A stretch of DNA of 64,000 nt from Lentisphaerota bacterium (GTDB lineage Bacteria > Verrucomicrobiota > Kiritimatiellia > UBA8416 > JAIOPI01). The position numbers were made by a program, and so were the translations under genes. Numbering within the stretch: position 1 is the first letter of the stretch; each line of letters starts with the position of its first letter. Where the stretch lies: the NCBI GenBank assembly GCA_021413965.1, contig JAIOPI010000021.1, forward strand, positions 1 to 64,000, written 5' to 3'. Below the pieces are notes generated by a model. The model was not told where the DNA came from and made no database searches. It saw only the letters and a program-made list of their open reading frames with translations. This document shows, one piece after another, positions 9,101 to 16,960 of this stretch.

Positions 9101-11373
9101 GGGCCACGCCGGGGCCTGGCATCCTGCACACGCTGGGCCCCCTGAGCCTGGGCAACGTCACCGTCACCGTCATGGCAGGCACCAACGTCACGGACGGGGT
9201 GGCGGGTCTGTCGTTCGGGGCGACGACATTCACCGCCGCCACACCGGTGCTCAACATCGCCAGCAATGCCAGCCTCGCGCTTGGATCGCTGAGCGGCAAT
9301 GTGCCGTTCAGCAAGGTCACGGGGACCGGTACCCTCACGTTGAACGGAACTAGCGGCAGAACGAGCGGCGCAGTCACGATCTCCGCCGGAACGCTGGCAC
9401 TCGCAGCCTCCGACGGTTTGGGCACGACCGCCGTGACGTTGACCTTGAGTAACGGTTCCACCTTGGTGCTGGCCTCCGACACCAGCGTGACCGCCTATCC
9501 CACCATCGTCGGGGCGGGCGGTGCCACGGTCGTGGCTGACCGGGCCACCCCGGGCTCCGGCATCACGCACACGCTGGGAGCGCTGACCGTCGCCAATCAG
9601 CTCAACATCCTGCTCGGCAGCAATGTGGTCAACGCGGCGGCCGGGGTGACCTTTGGCCCGACCATGCCGTCGAGCGCCGTTTCGTTTGCGGTGGCGGACG
9701 GCGCCACCCTGACCCTCGGCGCCTTGGGCGCGACGGGATTCCCCATCACCAAACAGGGCGGCGGCACCCTGACGTTGAACACGCCCGCCGGGGCACGCGG
9801 CGCGGCGACGACCACACTGGCCGCCGGCACCCTGCGCGTGGGGTCAACCGGCGCGATTAACAACGCCCCGTCACCCTTGAATATCAGCGGCGGCACTCTG
9901 TCACTCGGGATCGATGCCGGCGGCGCTGTCATGGGCGCCAACGTGACCGTCGGCGGCACCTCGTCCGTGACGGTTGTGGTGGATCGGGCTACGTCGGGCA
10001 TCGGCCCGACGAACACGCTGGGCACGCTGTCCATTGGCGCAGGACGCCTCACCGTCCTCGCCGGTGACCACGTTGCCTCGGGAACGCCGACGCTAGCGTT
10101 CGGACCGGCCTCGCTGACCGGCGATCCTACCTTCGATGTGACGGCACCCGCCGCGCTCCTGTTCAATTCAACCCTGGGAGGCTCGTCACTCGCGGACACG
10201 CTGGCGACCTTCCGCGGCAGCGGCAGCACGACCGTGACGGGCGCCATCAGCAACGGCCTTGGCCGCCTGCTTAACCTGACGGTCGATGCGGCCGGTGGTT
10301 CCGTGACGCTTCTGGGCAACAACACGTTCACGGGCAAGTCGACCGTTCTCGGCGGCACCTTGCGGATTGGTGCCGAGAACCGTCTGGGCGCGAACCCCGC
10401 TACCCCGACCGCCGACCAGTTGACACTCAACGGCGGCACGCTCGAGGCCATCGCGACTTTCACCATTCAGAATCCCAATCGCGACCTCCTGCTGGGGCCC
10501 GAGGGCGGCACAATTGAAACAGGCCCGGGGGTGAAACTGACCCTCGCGCGACCGGTGACCGGACCGGGTGATCTGCGCAAGACCGGCGCGGGCACGTTGA
10601 GCGTTGCCGCGACGAACGCTTATACCGGCGAGACCCTCGTGAACAACGGCATGCTGGAGGTGGTGACGAACGGGAGCCTGAGCGCCACCTTCCGGTTAAC
10701 CGTGGCCCCCGGGGCCGCGCTTCGCCTGGCGCACAGCGATTCCCTGCGGGACGAGGTGCTGCTCCATGTGGCAACCGGCAGCGGGAAAGTGGATCTCACC
10801 AACGGCGTCAACGAAACGATCGGCGTGTTGTATCTCAGCGGCACGCAGATGGTCGCCGGCACGTGGGGCTCGTCGGCAAGCGGTGCCGAACACAAGGACG
10901 ACACGTACTTCACCGGCGCGGGCATGCTGACCAGCATCGGTCCCGATCTCGATGCCGATGGCGATGGCATGGGGGACAAGTGGGAAATCCGGTACTTCGG
11001 CAGCACGAATGCCGTGGGTGGCCAGGCTGGCGCGGATGGCGACGGTGACAGCTCCCGCAACCTGGACGAGTACATCGCGGGAAGTGATCCGACCAACGAG
11101 AACTCCGCCTTCGAGATTGGCATCGCCTGGAGCGAGGAGCCGACCGTGACCGTGAGCATCGCCACGGAGGTGGCGGGGCCGTACCAGTTGGCGGGCGTGG
11201 CACGCTTTTATGCGCTGGAGGCGGCGACCAATCTGAAGAGTGCCGTTTGGGGTGGCGTTCCCGGATACACCAACATCCTTGGCGACCACCAGACGGTCCT
11301 CTACACGGCGCCGGCCGCCACAAACACAATCCCGCGTTACTACCGCGGGCGCGCACAGTTGCTGGGCCCGTGA
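178..11373 (+). CDS. giant autotransporter-associated beta-strand repeat protein, 5' truncated
   Basis: Predicted secreted or surface protein made almost wholly of AAB repeats: dozens of variants of G-x-LTKxGxGTLxLxxxNTYxGxTTxxxGTL, poor in Cys and rich in Gly, Ala, Thr and Asn, expected to fold as a long beta-helix. Two WDGGSATD...W inserts (about 3235 and 7066) start non-repeat spacers. The last 150 residues hold Asp-rich thrombospondin-3-like loops (DLDADGDGMGDKWE, near 10950) and EYIAGSDPTN, then a beta-rich end. No autotransporter barrel or PEP-CTERM tail is visible. The listed start is the first GTG, but repeat-like codons extend back to about 139 and there is no signal peptide, ATG or ribosome site, so the true N-terminus is missing. 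Substrate or ligand is unknown; adhesion or a structural surface role is inference. Confidence 0.88.
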   Translation: MVADGGALDLNGQAVGAEPVLLNGAGSDGGALINNGATAASLSGPITLGSDSSLGGRRDLTLGTNVISGAFGLTKTGTNTVALPSGNGYTGRTTVHAGRLSINAETALGPNPATYTADQLMLDGGSLLAGQNGAIDDANRGVTLGAGGGGFEVPAGLMLTVTNLISGPGMLTKAGAGTLVLLGDNTYAGNTTIGAGTLQVGSNSASGRITGTVLDHGTLTFNRSDAFAFDDLITGSGGVIKQATNTLTLNATNTFGGTLWVQNGALVLPTLGDAINGSGNIKLGSANTAGELIYIGDADAVLSRGIDMAGTNGGATVTANGTGVLSLAGFNISGGGPKLLTLRGSNTGPNTLAGAVSNSIGNTAVLKTGSGTWTLSGSNTFSGGMTLSGGTLNINNPSALGSALSVFTLGGGVIDNTSGGPITLTNNNPQVWNANVEFTGTQDLNLGGGTVTLSTNRQITVNGSALTVAGSIAGLANLAKAGPGTLTLSGAASSFGGPGKSFTMNAGTLNLNKPTATGAASTLLVINGGVLDNTSAALVTTAAYPQNWNASFTFTGTRDLAFGAGAVTLNITPVVTVNAGVLTVGGGIVATTNGLIKAGAGTLTLAAANSFAGDLEIDAGTLRVGAVGAIPSGAGKGNLLLDGTLDLNAFAPALNGLTGAGVVTNSAITPVMLTVGGNNANGTFNGTLYNGSGGGVVGLSKTGAGVQTLGGSNAYSGATAINAGALKIQHGNALGAVTAGTVVAAGGALQLQGGLTTGPEPLTLNGTGVATNGALRNIAGTNTYTGIITLGTAARFNSDSDLLILDVPGAMAINVTTFGVTFGGDGNLAVIDPIAGTTATLTKDGAGTLTLAATNTYAGTTTVNGGTLLINGSTTPGASVTVNSGGALGGAGSLRGPVTVNTGGTLTPGASVGTLTFTNLTLQAGTTNVFEFNTTPAHDQMVITGLNGFILNACALALYQEDTTNAWTVDGTYPLIQYTGTLGGTGINTLSVANPQPGKTYAFSAVGGWVLLTMSSATVWDGGSATDSHWLTVENWDGDTAPLTGAELQFGGTTRLANENTFADNTPFAGITFLADGGSFTLDGNAVNLTAGVVNRSANEQTIRLPLVLDGNSRTFDTAAGNLVVGGSIGQTNGTWSLVKIGPAELTLAASNTFGGTVAVNAGAVNIGHANALGSTASPTIVSNGAALHVHGDITTAAEPLTLNGAGAAADGALRNVSGTNAYAGLITLASASRINSDAGLLALDVAAGNAVTSAAQNVTFGGAGDIAIPDPIAITSGMVIKDGAGTLVLSGTNSYGGPTFINAGVLNLRSAGGLGTVAGGAQVASGAALFLQGGVTIGAEPLTLNGSGVANDGALRSAATGTNLYAGLITLASTSRVNCDTGLLALDVAAGASVTGTAQHVTFGGAGDTTVPDSIGLTTGSLTKDGTGTLILSGVNTYSGPTLINSGVLSVRSASGLGTVAGGVQVANNAALCLQGGIAIGAEALTLNGSGIANDGALRNVALTNSYAGAITLGSASRINADAGGLLILSGGVQGAGLDLTLGGTGNLTFVTAPIATVTGGLTKDGSGVALLSVANTYTGLTDIRAGTLRFGIANALASGNVQITGGALDIGAFADSVGTVTLVNGLITGAGGALSSTDAFVLENGTVSANLAGGAPMIKNTPGTVALNTANTLTGSVTVNAGTLRLGNAQALGPVATAVLNFGAASDGRVQLNGTSIALAGLNAPDGQAIVENGNATTNVTLTVTNLVASGFAGVLQNGGAAALAFIKTGAGALTLSGTNTYSGATTIAAGTLKLGAADILPNGAGKGDVILSASLDLAGFSETINGLSGAGVVTNTAPAPATLTIGDGNASQIFTGVIKNGAGTIALTKIGTGMTTLSAPANGHQYRGDTTIAAGTLRLGVANQIPDGVAGGNVVVDGILDLNGLAETINGLSGAGIVTNGVAGVTLTAGGNNADGTFTGTLYNGTGIGLVALSKIGTGVLTLGGSNAYSGITSISAGAVTIQHGNALGAISGGTTVTAGGALQIQGGITTAGEPLTLNGTGMAADGALRNLSGTNTYAGLITLGSAARMNSDHDLLTLDGPGAASISATTFGLTIGGAGHLAVLDPITGTTATLTKDGAGTLTLAATNTYTGATTINAGTLAVNGASAPGGVFTVNSGGTLGGSGTIRGPVTVNAGGMLAPGASVGTLTCTNLTILAGATNLVEFNTLPAQDRIVITGTNGLTIQGCAFALYEAGTTNAWTVDGTYTLMQYAGTIAGGGVNVLSVANPLPNKLYTFALSGGKVMLTIGSRKTWDGGSATDNNWQSGDNWDDDAAPEALAALLFAGSQRTSNTNDLPANTPVSSLTFAPEAAPFHLAGAPMKLAGAVVNDSANLQTVALPLILDSNGREFSASNGDLRVTGSISDGGQLYGLNKTGLHALTLAGSNSFGGMLAVNAGALNMEHAYALGSTAGGTTVSNGSALQLRGGITTAAEPVTLNGAGVASGGALRNLAGSNTFGGTITLASTSRIHSDAGRLTLDVAIGNAITGTTQTVTFDGAGDVVVADPIAVASGSVIKEGTGTLTVQGANTYTGATLIVSGAINVQHATGLGTAAGGVLVATDAALQMQGGAAVGAEALTLDGTGMANDGALRNIGGANSYGGLITLTSDSRINADAGTLTLSGGVAGAGLNLTVGGAGTVSFAGGAIATGTGALTKDGAGTAVLAATNTYTGLTEIQSGVLKYGAINALGAGNVLIDGGTFDLATFADTVGTVTLTSGAIIGTSGILSSTNAFVLESGTVSGILGGSAGVTKQTGSTVLLSGPNSYAGGTTINGGMLVLGNATALGAPAGARVTFAPASSATLQLNGNAVVVAGISGPDGMATVENGSDVASAMLTVTVTNTASFAGTVRNGGVASIALVKNGAGTQALAGDGAFTGGTTLNQGTLQVGRASSLGAPGALLQINGGILDLASDTSVNGYNTTLAASVTMIPNRATPGPGILHTLGPLSLGNVTVTVMAGTNVTDGVAGLSFGATTFTAATPVLNIASNASLALGSLSGNVPFSKVTGTGTLTLNGTSGRTSGAVTISAGTLALAASDGLGTTAVTLTLSNGSTLVLASDTSVTAYPTIVGAGGATVVADRATPGSGITHTLGALTVANQLNILLGSNVVNAAAGVTFGPTMPSSAVSFAVADGATLTLGALGATGFPITKQGGGTLTLNTPAGARGAATTTLAAGTLRVGSTGAINNAPSPLNISGGTLSLGIDAGGAVMGANVTVGGTSSVTVVVDRATSGIGPTNTLGTLSIGAGRLTVLAGDHVASGTPTLAFGPASLTGDPTFDVTAPAALLFNSTLGGSSLADTLATFRGSGSTTVTGAISNGLGRLLNLTVDAAGGSVTLLGNNTFTGKSTVLGGTLRIGAENRLGANPATPTADQLTLNGGTLEAIATFTIQNPNRDLLLGPEGGTIETGPGVKLTLARPVTGPGDLRKTGAGTLSVAATNAYTGETLVNNGMLEVVTNGSLSATFRLTVAPGAALRLAHSDSLRDEVLLHVATGSGKVDLTNGVNETIGVLYLSGTQMVAGTWGSSASGAEHKDDTYFTGAGMLTSIGPDLDADGDGMGDKWEIRYFGSTNAVGGQAGADGDGDSSRNLDEYIAGSDPTNENSAFEIGIAWSEEPTVTVSIATEVAGPYQLAGVARFYALEAATNLKSAVWGGVPGYTNILGDHQTVLYTAPAATNTIPRYYRGRAQLLGP

Positions 11374-11458
11374 ACAGGACTCAGGCGGGCCGCCGCGTAA
11401 AGCACGACGCCCGAACTCCGGGCCTCGCGCGCCACGCGCGCAGATAATCCGACACCAT

Positions 11459-11516
11459 TAGGAGCCTGGCGGGCGCAGGCAAGGCGAAGCCGATGCCGAA
11501 GTCCGACAGGCTCCTA
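11459..11516. repeat. hairpin element between convergent genes
   Basis: TAGGAGCCTG (11459-11468) and CAGGCTCCTA (11507-11516) are perfect 10-base inverted arms around a 38-base loop that can itself fold (GGC-GAA-GCC core near 11482-11490). The right arm supplies the TAG stop codon of the subtilase on the minus strand. It may act as a bidirectional terminator, although there is no U tract. Its right 15 bases recur at 125-139, so it is more likely a REP/MITE-like repeat. Confidence 0.6.
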
Positions 11517-14500
11517 GCGGGGCCAACTGACGTCGAGCCGGTAGAAGCCGCGCCCGGCGGGCAGGGCGTTGGTCAGGCGGTTAACCGGAGGCGTGGCGGG
11601 CAGGTCAGGCGACAAGCTCACGAAGCCCGCGGCAAGGTTCGTGGCGTAGAAGACGCGATAGGTGCGATCCGACACGCTGGGCCATTCCAGCACGTGTCCG
11701 CTCACCAGCAGCACGGTCTGTGTCGACATGGCCAGTTCCTGCCGGTTGGTGCCCAGGGACCGGATCGCCGAGATCTCGAACCGCGACGACGGGTTCGTAG
11801 GATCGGTCCCCGCGATGTACTCCTCCCACGCGGCCATCTGGTCGGCATCGCGGTCCGCCTGCGCCTCGGATTCCGGCTGGGCATTCGTCAGTCCATAGGC
11901 GGCCAGCCACATCTCCGGGACCCCGCTTGTGGTGACATTCTCGGCAAACACCGCATCCAGACGCCCCGTGTTGGCGAACGCCACATTCGTCCAGGCAAAA
12001 TTCACCGACACGCCGCCAAAGCTTCCGCCCACCGACAGACCGTTCGTCCGGATGTCGGCCACATGGTGATACGGCGCAGCCGTGAGCCAGAAGTTGGTCG
12101 AGCTTCCCGCGTTGAGGAAGACCGGCCCGGCCGGCACCACCGTTCCCGCACCGGTGATCTGCACGAGGATCTTGCGCGTGATGTTGCTGATGCCGACGGG
12201 CACGGCCAGCAGCGGCGCGAACGGATCGTTGGATTCCAGATAGGCCGTGGCCTGCCGCGTCTCTCCCAACGGAATCGAAGCCGCGCTCGCGAACAGCGGA
12301 ACACTCACGGTATCCTGCGCGACGACGAGCCCGTTGGAATAGGCGGGGTAGATCCAATCGGCCGCGCCGCCATAGGGCGTGATCTCGAGATCATCCACGT
12401 ACCAGCCTTCGTTCACCACAAAGCCGTCCGCGCCAAAGAACAGCCGCAGCCGCGCGGTCTGGCCGGCATAGCCGCTCAGATCGAACTGCACGCGCTGCCA
12501 GCCGCCCGTGCCCGCCAGGCAGGGGGTTTCATTCGTGAAGGCCGACGCCGAGTGCCCGTAGATCGCGTACGGATACCCGCCAACGGGCGCAATCTGCGTG
12601 AACGTGGCCCCGTTGTTGGTGGACAGTTCCACGATGGCGCCGTCCCAGGCGTGCTGGGCATCCTTGAGCGCCTCCGTGCTGATCCAGTGCCAGAAGGAGA
12701 ACTGGGCATCACCATGCAGAAACACGGGGGGCGACAGCAGCCACGCCTTGGCGCTGTCCGGATACTGCCGGTTTCCGTCGTTCCCGAAGTACCAGGCATT
12801 GGAGCCGGAATGCGTGCGCCACGACGCCAAATGCCAGACGTCCTGCGTGCCGCCATGTGTCCAACCGCTCGTGCCCCGCTCCGCATCATCGCGCAGCCCG
12901 GCCGGCAGGAGGCGCAGCGACCAGGACAGATCCTCGTGCCCGTCGTTCTCAATCGTCAGCAGGCGCCGATCCGTGGCGGTCATGGGCACCGGGAGCGTAC
13001 CGAAATTCGTGGGGGTCACCATTGCCACGGGGTACGCCACGGCCAGCGAATAGGGGCCGTTCACGGACAGGAGCCCCGCGGCATCGCGCGCCACGACGCG
13101 ATATTGGAACTGATCGCCCGTGACGCCGGGCGCCGGAATGGCGCTCGTGTAGACGCTCGTGGTTTCAACCGGCATGGCCGTCACGGAGAGCCAGGCGCCG
13201 TAGTTGCGCCGCCACTCAAGGCTGACGGAGGCCACGCGATCGTTATCCGTGACCATGGCCGTCAGGCCCCAGGGCGCGGGCTGCCGGCGCGGGCTGGCGA
13301 TGGGCACGTGGGCGATGGAGGGCGGCGTCGGCATGGAGGCGGCATCGAGCGGATCCGTCTGGTCCTGGAATTCCTTCAGGCTCGAGAATCCGTCTCCGTC
13401 GGCGTCGAGATTGAGTGCGGCATTCGTGCCGCCGAAGTAGTGCTGCTCCCACCAATCGGAGACCCCGTCGCCATCGGCATCGGTCGTCACGGCCACATAG
13501 CGCGCCACGGCGGTGCTTGGCGCCGCCATGAGGGGGGCGGCCGGATTGGCGGCACGCTGGGTGGCATCCGGCATGCGCGCGCCGTTGATCTGCCATTCGG
13601 TGAACCGGTAGTCGACGCCATCTACGTTCACGACGGCGGCGGCCTCGGCGGTGAGGCCGGTGGTGCCGCTCACCCACCAGGTTGTGGCGGGCTCCACCAC
13701 GCCAGGCACCGATCCGGACTCGGTCAGGCTGTAGGCTTTTCCCCATTGCCAGGCCAGGTAGACGTCTTCACCGATGGCGAAGTCCAATGCGTTGCTGGTC
13801 CCGCTTGCCGGTATGCTGCAACAGCCCACCCAACCGAGGCATACGTCGCGAGAGCCGCCCGATGGCGGCCCGTAGTAAGGCGCGCTCACGTGTACCGTCA
13901 CGCCCGACGGATACGTCGAGAACCCGTAGTCAGGAACGACGCCCGGCACGCGCACCGGCTGTCCGCCGATAAAGAGCGTCAGGGACTTCACGACTTCGAA
14001 GTGGTGCACCTGTGCCGGCGCCCCGGCGGGGTCACGACTGCTGACCCCATTGGTGGCCGCGGCCTGCAGGTAATAGGACACCTGCCCGCCTTGCGCTTGC
14101 GCCGGAATGACGGCGGCGTACCAATCGTTCGTGACGCGCACCAGTTGGTTCGACGCGAACACGTTGGTGCTGCCGCTCGCATTCCAGAACAGCCACAGGC
14201 TCGCGGGGTTGAGGGGAACTTCGGATGTGATCTGCGCCGTAACGACGTACGGGGTGGCGCTGTTGGTGGTGTTTAGCAGCGGCGTGTGATTGATGGACGG
14301 CGGCACGGTGCTGCCGCTGATTAACAGAGAATAGGACTGACCGCCCGGCGTGGTCAGCACACCCTTCATGCTCACGCAAACGTCATACTCGCCCGGCACG
14401 GGGGCGGCGGTAAAAGCCACCTGCTCGACGTTATCCAGATGGTTGTCGCCAAGGGTTGCCAGTGCGGCAGGATTGGTGGCATCCAGTACATAGGGAAGGG

Positions 14501-16256
14501 CCGTGGCGCCGTCGGGCGCGACAATCCGCAAATCCAGATCGTGCACCAGCACCGGCGTACGGTCATCCAGATCGATGCGCGCCGGGCCCGCCGGATCGGT
14601 CCAGCAGAGCGTGGCCCGGATCGGGCTCGTGCGATCCCACAGGATCCGGTGGTGATTGGTGGTGGCCGCATCCGCCAGGGCAGCTTCAACGATGCGTTGC
14701 GCGTTGGTCTGCGCCGCATGCGACTCGATTTGCCGCACGGCGGCCAGGGTGTTGATCAGGCCCCACCCGAACTGGTAGTCGGGGCCCGCGCGGCCGAGGT
14801 CATCAGCGGTGTGAATCAACAACCCCTTGAGCGTGCTGGCGCGCAGGTGCCGGCCCGGAAACCGCCGGCCATAGGCTTCAATCAGCAGAGCGGCCGACCC
14901 CATGGCGTTGGGGCTGGCCATGCTCGTGCCGCTGGAGGTGCCGTAGGCGGCGTCGCCAAACGCGACCGTGGAGTACAGCGACGCGCCATTGGCCACGAGG
15001 TCCGGTTTCACGCGCCCGTCATCCGCCGGCCCCCACGAACTGAAGGTTGTCATGGTTGCATCGACCAGCGAACGCGCACCCAGCGACACGGCGTCGTTCA
15101 CGGCCCCCACCGTGACAATGTTCTTGGCGTTGGCTTCCAGGGCGATGGTGTCGTATCCGCCCAGCTCCCAGTTGTCCGAAAGCGGATCCTCGGCGGGGTC
15201 GTACGTCTTGGTGTGGGACCCCTGTGCATCGAAGTAGGTGAACGTCTGCCCCTCACCGGGCGAGCCGTCGTTGCGGTCATTACCCGCCGCTTTGAAGGGC
15301 AGGTAGTACGGCGCATTGAAGCAGATCTGATCCTGCTCGCGGGCAAAGGTGTCATACATCCCGAAGCTGTCGGACTCCCGGTTGCCCCAGGTGCCATACC
15401 ACGTCGTCCCGAACCAGCCCGCCTGGAACCCATAGGAATGATTGGACAGTTGAATCTTGCTGGTCTGCCCGTCGGCGGCCATCGCGGCGGCGATCATTTC
15501 CGACGTGTCGAAGTTCCAGTCATACGAGTCAAGATGGATGGCGGGCGCCATGCCCATGGCCGACAGGGTCACGCCGGCGGCCGCGATCGTTCCTCCCACG
15601 TGTGTCGAGTGGCTGTTGGCAGAGACGCTGTTGCGCAGCGAGAGCCGCCCGACGAATTCCTGGTGAGTGGAGCGGACGGACCCGGCATCCCAGACGGCAA
15701 CCGTCAGTCCCGTCCCGGTGAGGGAGTAGGGGGGCTGGCGGACCGGGGAGACGGCCGTGCTGATGGCGGCGTTCTGGTTGCGGGTGGCGCGCATGTAGAC
15801 GCGGCCATCGCGCACGGCCACGAATTGGTACGCGTGGCCGTTCATGTCCCCGTTCGGGGGGATGCCAGCCTTGGCGGCCATGGACTCTGCGGCGGCGGCT
15901 TCGCGTTGCTCAACGGTCCGCGTGGCGTCGCTCCAAGCCTGGCGAACGGCCGGGTCGGTCAGATCCTGCACCACCGTGGCGGCGGGTACGGGCGTGACGG
16001 GCGCCCCGGGAGCGGCGGGAGGGGCTAGGGATGGGCGTCCACCACTGGGTGTGGCAACGGCACGTCCAGAGGCCGGGGGAGGGGCCGAAACGCCTGAGGC
16101 GACGAATGGGGCCACGGCGGCCGAGGGGAGGGGCTGAGTGGCATAACTTTTTGAATGGTAGAGACTTAGCCACGAATCGCCGTGCATCCAAGCGCGCCCG
16201 GCCACGACGAGCAGCAACACACAGACAACACCAAGTATATGGGTTTTGCGGATCAT
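11514..16256 (-). CDS. secreted subtilisin-like serine protease (S8), multidomain
   Basis: Extracellular or surface endopeptidase. The start chosen (ATG at 16256) gives a clear signal peptide (MIRKTHILGVVCVLLLVVAG); a GTG 16 codons upstream would bury it. The S8 domain spans about residues 180-510, with triad Asp190 (VAVWDAG), His219 (NSHSTHVGG) and Ser445 (SSGTSMASP), and Asn326 in the oxyanion position. Further on are beta-sandwich domains, a DADGDGVSDWWE calcium loop near 13475, and a jelly-roll-like region (about 12350-12900) resembling carbohydrate- or MAM-type modules. The C-terminus carries Asp-rich residues and EYIAGTDPTN, matching the end of the convergent AAB giant. The two may use the same export or anchoring route, and the protease might process it; that is inference. 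The stop codon lies inside the hairpin element. Confidence 0.92.
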   Translation of the reverse strand: MIRKTHILGVVCVLLLVVAGRAWMHGDSWLSLYHSKSYATQPLPSAAVAPFVASGVSAPPPASGRAVATPSGGRPSLAPPAAPGAPVTPVPAATVVQDLTDPAVRQAWSDATRTVEQREAAAAESMAAKAGIPPNGDMNGHAYQFVAVRDGRVYMRATRNQNAAISTAVSPVRQPPYSLTGTGLTVAVWDAGSVRSTHQEFVGRLSLRNSVSANSHSTHVGGTIAAAGVTLSAMGMAPAIHLDSYDWNFDTSEMIAAAMAADGQTSKIQLSNHSYGFQAGWFGTTWYGTWGNRESDSFGMYDTFAREQDQICFNAPYYLPFKAAGNDRNDGSPGEGQTFTYFDAQGSHTKTYDPAEDPLSDNWELGGYDTIALEANAKNIVTVGAVNDAVSLGARSLVDATMTTFSSWGPADDGRVKPDLVANGASLYSTVAFGDAAYGTSSGTSMASPNAMGSAALLIEAYGRRFPGRHLRASTLKGLLIHTADDLGRAGPDYQFGWGLINTLAAVRQIESHAAQTNAQRIVEAALADAATTNHHRILWDRTSPIRATLCWTDPAGPARIDLDDRTPVLVHDLDLRIVAPDGATALPYVLDATNPAALATLGDNHLDNVEQVAFTAAPVPGEYDVCVSMKGVLTTPGGQSYSLLISGSTVPPSINHTPLLNTTNSATPYVVTAQITSEVPLNPASLWLFWNASGSTNVFASNQLVRVTNDWYAAVIPAQAQGGQVSYYLQAAATNGVSSRDPAGAPAQVHHFEVVKSLTLFIGGQPVRVPGVVPDYGFSTYPSGVTVHVSAPYYGPPSGGSRDVCLGWVGCCSIPASGTSNALDFAIGEDVYLAWQWGKAYSLTESGSVPGVVEPATTWWVSGTTGLTAEAAAVVNVDGVDYRFTEWQINGARMPDATQRAANPAAPLMAAPSTAVARYVAVTTDADGDGVSDWWEQHYFGGTNAALNLDADGDGFSSLKEFQDQTDPLDAASMPTPPSIAHVPIASPRRQPAPWGLTAMVTDNDRVASVSLEWRRNYGAWLSVTAMPVETTSVYTSAIPAPGVTGDQFQYRVVARDAAGLLSVNGPYSLAVAYPVAMVTPTNFGTLPVPMTATDRRLLTIENDGHEDLSWSLRLLPAGLRDDAERGTSGWTHGGTQDVWHLASWRTHSGSNAWYFGNDGNRQYPDSAKAWLLSPPVFLHGDAQFSFWHWISTEALKDAQHAWDGAIVELSTNNGATFTQIAPVGGYPYAIYGHSASAFTNETPCLAGTGGWQRVQFDLSGYAGQTARLRLFFGADGFVVNEGWYVDDLEITPYGGAADWIYPAYSNGLVVAQDTVSVPLFASAASIPLGETRQATAYLESNDPFAPLLAVPVGISNITRKILVQITGAGTVVPAGPVFLNAGSSTNFWLTAAPYHHVADIRTNGLSVGGSFGGVSVNFAWTNVAFANTGRLDAVFAENVTTSGVPEMWLAAYGLTNAQPESEAQADRDADQMAAWEEYIAGTDPTNPSSRFEISAIRSLGTNRQELAMSTQTVLLVSGHVLEWPSVSDRTYRVFYATNLAAGFVSLSPDLPATPPVNRLTNALPAGRGFYRLDVSWPR

Positions 16257-16419
16257 CTGGGCCAGGCGTGGCGCTTTGGTTCCCTTGAATTGTCCCAAAT
16301 CCACGGGGAAGCGTCAACGCAGGGGGATCCGCCGCCTTTCTTGCCCCGTCCCCAACAGGTGTTGACGGGCAGGAAGACGCAGTCAGGGGGAAGAAACAGG
16401 GAGTGCCGCGGGCGCCCGG

Positions 16420-16950
16420 TCAAAACACAACGGGTGCGAAGATCGGATAGCCCTTGAGCTTGTCGCGGCCCTTCAGGAAGGCCAGTTCGACCAGAAAATC
16501 GATTTCGAGAACCTTGCCGCCCGCGCGCTCGATGAGCCGTGCCGCTGCGGAAGCCGTCCCGCCCGTCGCGAGCAGGTCATCCACCAGCACCACCCGCTCA
16601 CCGGGCACAAAGGCATCCTGATGGACCGCCACCGTGGAGGATCCGTATTCCAGGTCGTAGGAAAGCTCGTATGTCTTATAGGGCAGCTTTCCCTGCTTGC
16701 GGACCGGAATCAAGCCAAGCCCAAGGCGGTCACACAAGGCGCTGGCAAAGAAGAAACCTCGCGCATCGATCGCCGCCACCTTTTGAACGCCCGACTGGCG
16801 GTGGCGCTCCGCAAAGAGGTCAACGGCGGCCCGGAACAGCGTGGGGTCGGACAGGACCGGCGTGATGTCCTTGAAAAGAATACCGGGCTTGGGAAAATCC
16901 GGCACATCCCGGATCGCGGTCTTGATGCGTTGGATTGTGGCTTGATCCAT
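16420..16950 (-). CDS. apt: adenine phosphoribosyltransferase
   Basis: Cytoplasmic purine salvage enzyme converting adenine and PRPP to AMP and pyrophosphate. At 176 residues it is normal length for the family. Seen: N-terminal DVPDFPKPGILFKDITPVL, a hallmark of Apt, and the PRPP loop VVLVDDLLATGGTA near residues 120-133. The ATG at 16950 follows GGAGCG; the frame is open 34 codons further upstream, but that part is not Apt-like. It lies downstream of ppdK on the same strand, with a 108-base gap holding an inverted repeat (16961-17020). Confidence 0.96.
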   Translation of the reverse strand: MDQATIQRIKTAIRDVPDFPKPGILFKDITPVLSDPTLFRAAVDLFAERHRQSGVQKVAAIDARGFFFASALCDRLGLGLIPVRKQGKLPYKTYELSYDLEYGSSTVAVHQDAFVPGERVVLVDDLLATGGTASAAARLIERAGGKVLEIDFLVELAFLKGRDKLKGYPIFAPVVF

Positions 16951-16960
16951 TGAGCGCTCC

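Noticed and set aside
178..11373. CRISPR or DNA-level tandem array
   Set aside because: The repeats are protein-level, diverged and in frame, without short identical direct repeats and uniform spacers.
10900..11373. Autotransporter beta-barrel or PEP-CTERM sorting signal at the end of the AAB protein
   Set aside because: No C-terminal barrel strands ending in Phe and no Pro-Glu-Pro plus hydrophobic plus basic tail are present.
11493..14276. 927-codon plus-strand frame opposite the subtilase
   Set aside because: Arg/His/Gly-rich antisense shadow of a well-supported protease with an intact catalytic triad.
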